Shown here in pieces: positions 5,941 through 7,822 of a DNA stretch of 7,822 nucleotides. Each line of letters opens with the position of its first letter. Position 1 is the first letter of the stretch. The DNA lies in contig CBDUBH010000123.1 in the NCBI GenBank assembly GCA_965365345.1, positions 1 to 7,822 of the forward strand, read 5' to 3'. The notes under the pieces are model-generated. The model did not search any database. It saw only the letters and a list, made by a program, of their open reading frames with translations, and had not been told where the DNA came from. A program made the translations under genes and the position numbers. Source of the DNA: CBDUBH01 sp965365345. Its GTDB lineage: Bacteria > Bacteroidota > Ignavibacteria > Ignavibacteriales > SURF-24.

Positions 5941-6722
5941 AAAAATATTTGTTGATTGTATTGATTTTATTGGGCGCAGTTTATTTGTTTGAAGGTTGCG
6001 TTCCTTCAAAACCCAAAGAAGAAGTTGAAATTCTTCCTTCGGATAGATTAATAAAACGAATTGAAGCAAATAGAAGAAGAGTAAAAACATTTCAGGGAAC
6101 CGGAACCATCAAAATTGAAACCAAGGAAATTAATGCTCCTGCAAGTTTCAAAGTGAATTTAGTGCGTCCGGATTCGCTGTTTATGGAAATTTACGGACCT
6201 TTCGGGATTGATGTTGCGCAAATTCTTGTAACCGAAAGGGATTTCGTTTTTTATGACGAAATAAATAATGTAGTTCACAAAGGAAAAAGCAACAGCGATA
6301 TTTTAGAAAGAATTTTCAAAGTTAAACTTTCATTCGCTGATCTGACAGATGCTTTTGCAGGCGCGGTAAATGTTTCATCAAAACTTATGAGCGAGCCTTC
6401 AAATTATGAAGTGATATTTGATAAATATATTTTGACTTATGATGATCCGGGAAACGAAACAAAAACAAAATACAAAATTGATATCCGTGAACTTGCAATT
6501 ACTGATTATCAAATTCTTGATAATTCAGATAAACCAATTTTAGAAGGCATTTACTCTAATTTTAAAGTGGTTGATGGAATTTCAATGCCAACTTTCATTC
6601 AAATTGTAAACAATGAAGAGAACGAAAAAATCAATATTACATATCGTAAAATTGAACTTAACAGAAGCAATGTTAAAATCTCGCTGAAAATTCCAGATGA
6701 TGCAAAAGTGGAGCAATGGTAA
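5937..6722 (+). CDS. DUF4292/LolB-like outer-membrane lipoprotein
   Basis: This 261-residue protein has the form of the DUF4292 family, the LolA/LolB-fold lipoproteins of the FCB group thought to receive lipoproteins at the outer membrane. It starts with GTG 5937 in a GTGA overlap with the preceding stop, with AAAAGG (5925-5930) six bases upstream as SD. The signal peptide runs to Gly20, and Cys21 is the likely lipidated residue. The lipobox FEGC is atypical, but loose lipoboxes are common in this group. Residues 35-70 (DRLIKRIEANRRRVKTFQGTG and following) match the usual N-terminal helix and first strand. Residues 73-90 include VRPDSLFMEIYGPFG, and the GPFG turn is in the place of the exposed loop important in LolB. 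The rest is beta-rich (WVF-like strands, then a final IPDDAKVEQW). The LolB role is inferred from fold-like pattern and context. The gene is co-transcribed with its neighbours and overlaps the next start by seven bases. Confidence 0.8.
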   Translation: MKKYLLIVLILLGAVYLFEGCVPSKPKEEVEILPSDRLIKRIEANRRRVKTFQGTGTIKIETKEINAPASFKVNLVRPDSLFMEIYGPFGIDVAQILVTERDFVFYDEINNVVHKGKSNSDILERIFKVKLSFADLTDAFAGAVNVSSKLMSEPSNYEVIFDKYILTYDDPGNETKTKYKIDIRELAITDYQILDNSDKPILEGIYSNFKVVDGISMPTFIQIVNNEENEKINITYRKIELNRSNVKISLKIPDDAKVEQW

Positions 6723-7822
6723 AATTCATTTTAATATTTTTAACCGGATTTATTTTTTTTGCAACTAGTTTTGCGCAAGATGAAAAAAAGATCGACGGCA
6801 AAAGAGTTGAACTTCAAAAATTGAAATATGAGATCAACCGTCTTGAAACAGAACTTCAGGAAACTTTAAAGGAAGAAAAAAAATCAATTTCGTTAATTGA
6901 AAATTTTAACCGGCAAAATCTACTTTTGAATAAATTGATCACATCGTTAAAAAATGAGGAAGCCGAAAAACAAAAGCAGATCAGCGAAACCGAAAACGAA
7001 ATTAAAAATGTTCAAAGCAAAATAAACCGGCTGAAAGATTCATATTCAAAATATGTAACTTATCTTTACAAATACGGAAAAGATTACGAGTGGAGCGCAA
7101 TTTTGGGATCGGGCTCGTTTAATCAGGCGATAATCCGTTACAAATATTTCAGAAGAATTTCCGAACAGCAGAAAAAAGATCTTTCGGCATTGGAAGAAAA
7201 TAAAAATAAATTAGCCGTGCTTCAAAAAGATCTGATGAAAGAGCAAGCCGAAAAGCGTTCGATTGCCGCGCGAAAAGAACAGGAAGAAAAACAACTTGCA
7301 ACAAAAATTTCTGATAAAAAAATTGCGCTGCGTGAACTCCGCGGCGATAAAAACGCAATTCAAAAAAATATTGAATTGAAAAAACAAGCCGAAGGTGAAA
7401 TCAGAAATTTAATTACAAAATTAATTACCGAAGAGCGCAGAAAAAAAGCCGAAGAAGAGAATAGACAAAAATTAATTGCCGAAGCAGCCGCAAAAAATAA
7501 ACCGGTTTCAAAAGAAAAACAGCCGGATGAAAAAGAAATATTAGGGAATGAACTTGTCGGCGCAGAAAAAGCGGTTATAAGAGAATTGAATACAAGCAAA
7601 AGCAGTTCGCGATTAATTCAAAAAGGAAGTTTACTTTGGCCTATAAACGGCGGAACCGTAATCCGTAATGCCGGTGAAAACCGGAATTCAAAATTGAATA
7701 CCATTACTTTGAATTACGGGATTGATATTCGCGCAGGAAATGATCTTAATGTTTACTCGGTAACTGCAGGAGAAATTTCCGCAATAAATTGGGTCCCGGG
7801 TTACGGCAGCGTAATCATTATA
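6716..7822 (+). CDS. envC: EnvC-like murein hydrolase activator, LytM/M23 domain (3' end beyond window)
   Basis: An open frame of 369 codons runs off the right edge. ATG 6716 overlaps the previous stop by seven bases, and a GGAG lies just two bases before it. Residues 1-20 are a signal peptide, cut at about FA|QD. Residues 22-290 are a long Lys/Glu/Gln-rich coiled coil with a less charged stretch at about 112-145 (YVTYLYKYGKDYEWSAILGS), the usual EnvC layout of coiled coil with a hinge or regulatory part. From about 304 (GSLLWPINGGTVI) the LytM/M23 fold begins. The conserved HxxxD zinc motif reads N333-Y-G-I-D337, so the first zinc-binding His is replaced by Asn, as in non-catalytic LytM factors. 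EnvC proteins do not cut peptidoglycan; they activate periplasmic N-acetylmuramoyl-L-alanine amidases at division. The second zinc motif (HxH) lies beyond the window, so loss of activity rests on one site. The symbol is at family level, and an active M23 endopeptidase is the alternative. Confidence 0.85.
   Translation, partial: MVKFILIFLTGFIFFATSFAQDEKKIDGKRVELQKLKYEINRLETELQETLKEEKKSISLIENFNRQNLLLNKLITSLKNEEAEKQKQISETENEIKNVQSKINRLKDSYSKYVTYLYKYGKDYEWSAILGSGSFNQAIIRYKYFRRISEQQKKDLSALEENKNKLAVLQKDLMKEQAEKRSIAARKEQEEKQLATKISDKKIALRELRGDKNAIQKNIELKKQAEGEIRNLITKLITEERRKKAEEENRQKLIAEAAAKNKPVSKEKQPDEKEILGNELVGAEKAVIRELNTSKSSSRLIQKGSLLWPINGGTVIRNAGENRNSKLNTITLNYGIDIRAGNDLNVYSVTAGEISAINWVPGYGSVIII

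Noticed and set aside
5737..6090. 117-codon minus-strand open frame across the junction of the TPR and LolB-like genes
   Set aside because: It is antisense to two well-supported overlapping genes. Its product is rich in Phe and Ile with no recognisable domain, as expected from the complement of Lys/Glu-rich coding sequence.
7149..7599. Two minus-strand open frames opposite the EnvC-like gene
   Set aside because: They are Phe/Ser-rich complements of the Lys/Glu-rich coiled coil, which is continuous in the plus frame.

Overview
This is an AT-rich window (GC judged by eye at roughly one third, not computed) from a Gram-negative bacterium. The contents suggest the Bacteroidota/Chlorobiota/Ignavibacteriota (FCB) group, and I lean towards Ignavibacteriota. 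Reasons: a FadL/OmpP1-like outer-membrane barrel ending in Phe, a DUF4292/LolB-like lipoprotein, an EnvC-type protein with the FCB-style Asn in its LytM motif, and heavy use of AAA/GAA/ATT/AGA codons. Unlike most Bacteroidota, several genes have clear Shine-Dalgarno (SD) sequences. The assignment is inference.

Layout. Bases 2-127 are the 3' end of a gene whose product ends in a Ser/Arg/Asn-rich tail. Bases 181-489 encode a small exported protein with a hexaproline tract and a very similar tail. It overlaps by one base (TAATG) with a FadL-like porin gene (489-1949). A hairpin terminator (about 1989-2020) closes this unit. Next is rsgA (to 2995), whose best start appears to be an ATC codon at 2039 behind a strong SD. 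Convergent to it on the minus strand is an ATP-grasp enzyme of unknown substrate (3143-4051). A 95-base divergent spacer then leads to a tightly overlapping three-gene envelope operon: a 597-residue TPR lipoprotein (4147-5940), a DUF4292/LolB-like lipoprotein (5937-6722) and an EnvC-like amidase activator (6716 to beyond the window end).

How the genes may work together. The last three form a cell-envelope unit. The TPR lipoprotein followed by a LolB-like lipoprotein matches the gene order lbcA-lolB in Pseudomonas, where the TPR lipoprotein LbcA partners the protease CtpA that degrades M23 peptidoglycan endopeptidases. Here the following gene itself encodes an LytM/M23-fold protein, so the operon may link outer-membrane lipoprotein delivery with control of cell-wall splitting. 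The 5' unit concerns an outer-membrane channel and one or two small tail-bearing exported proteins of unknown role. There are no tRNAs, rRNAs, insertion sequences, CRISPR arrays or large repeats, and no gene-free stretch longer than 300 bases.

No clearly new defence or mobile system is visible. The most unusual points are the apparent AUC start codon of rsgA and the shared tail of the two neighbouring 5' proteins.
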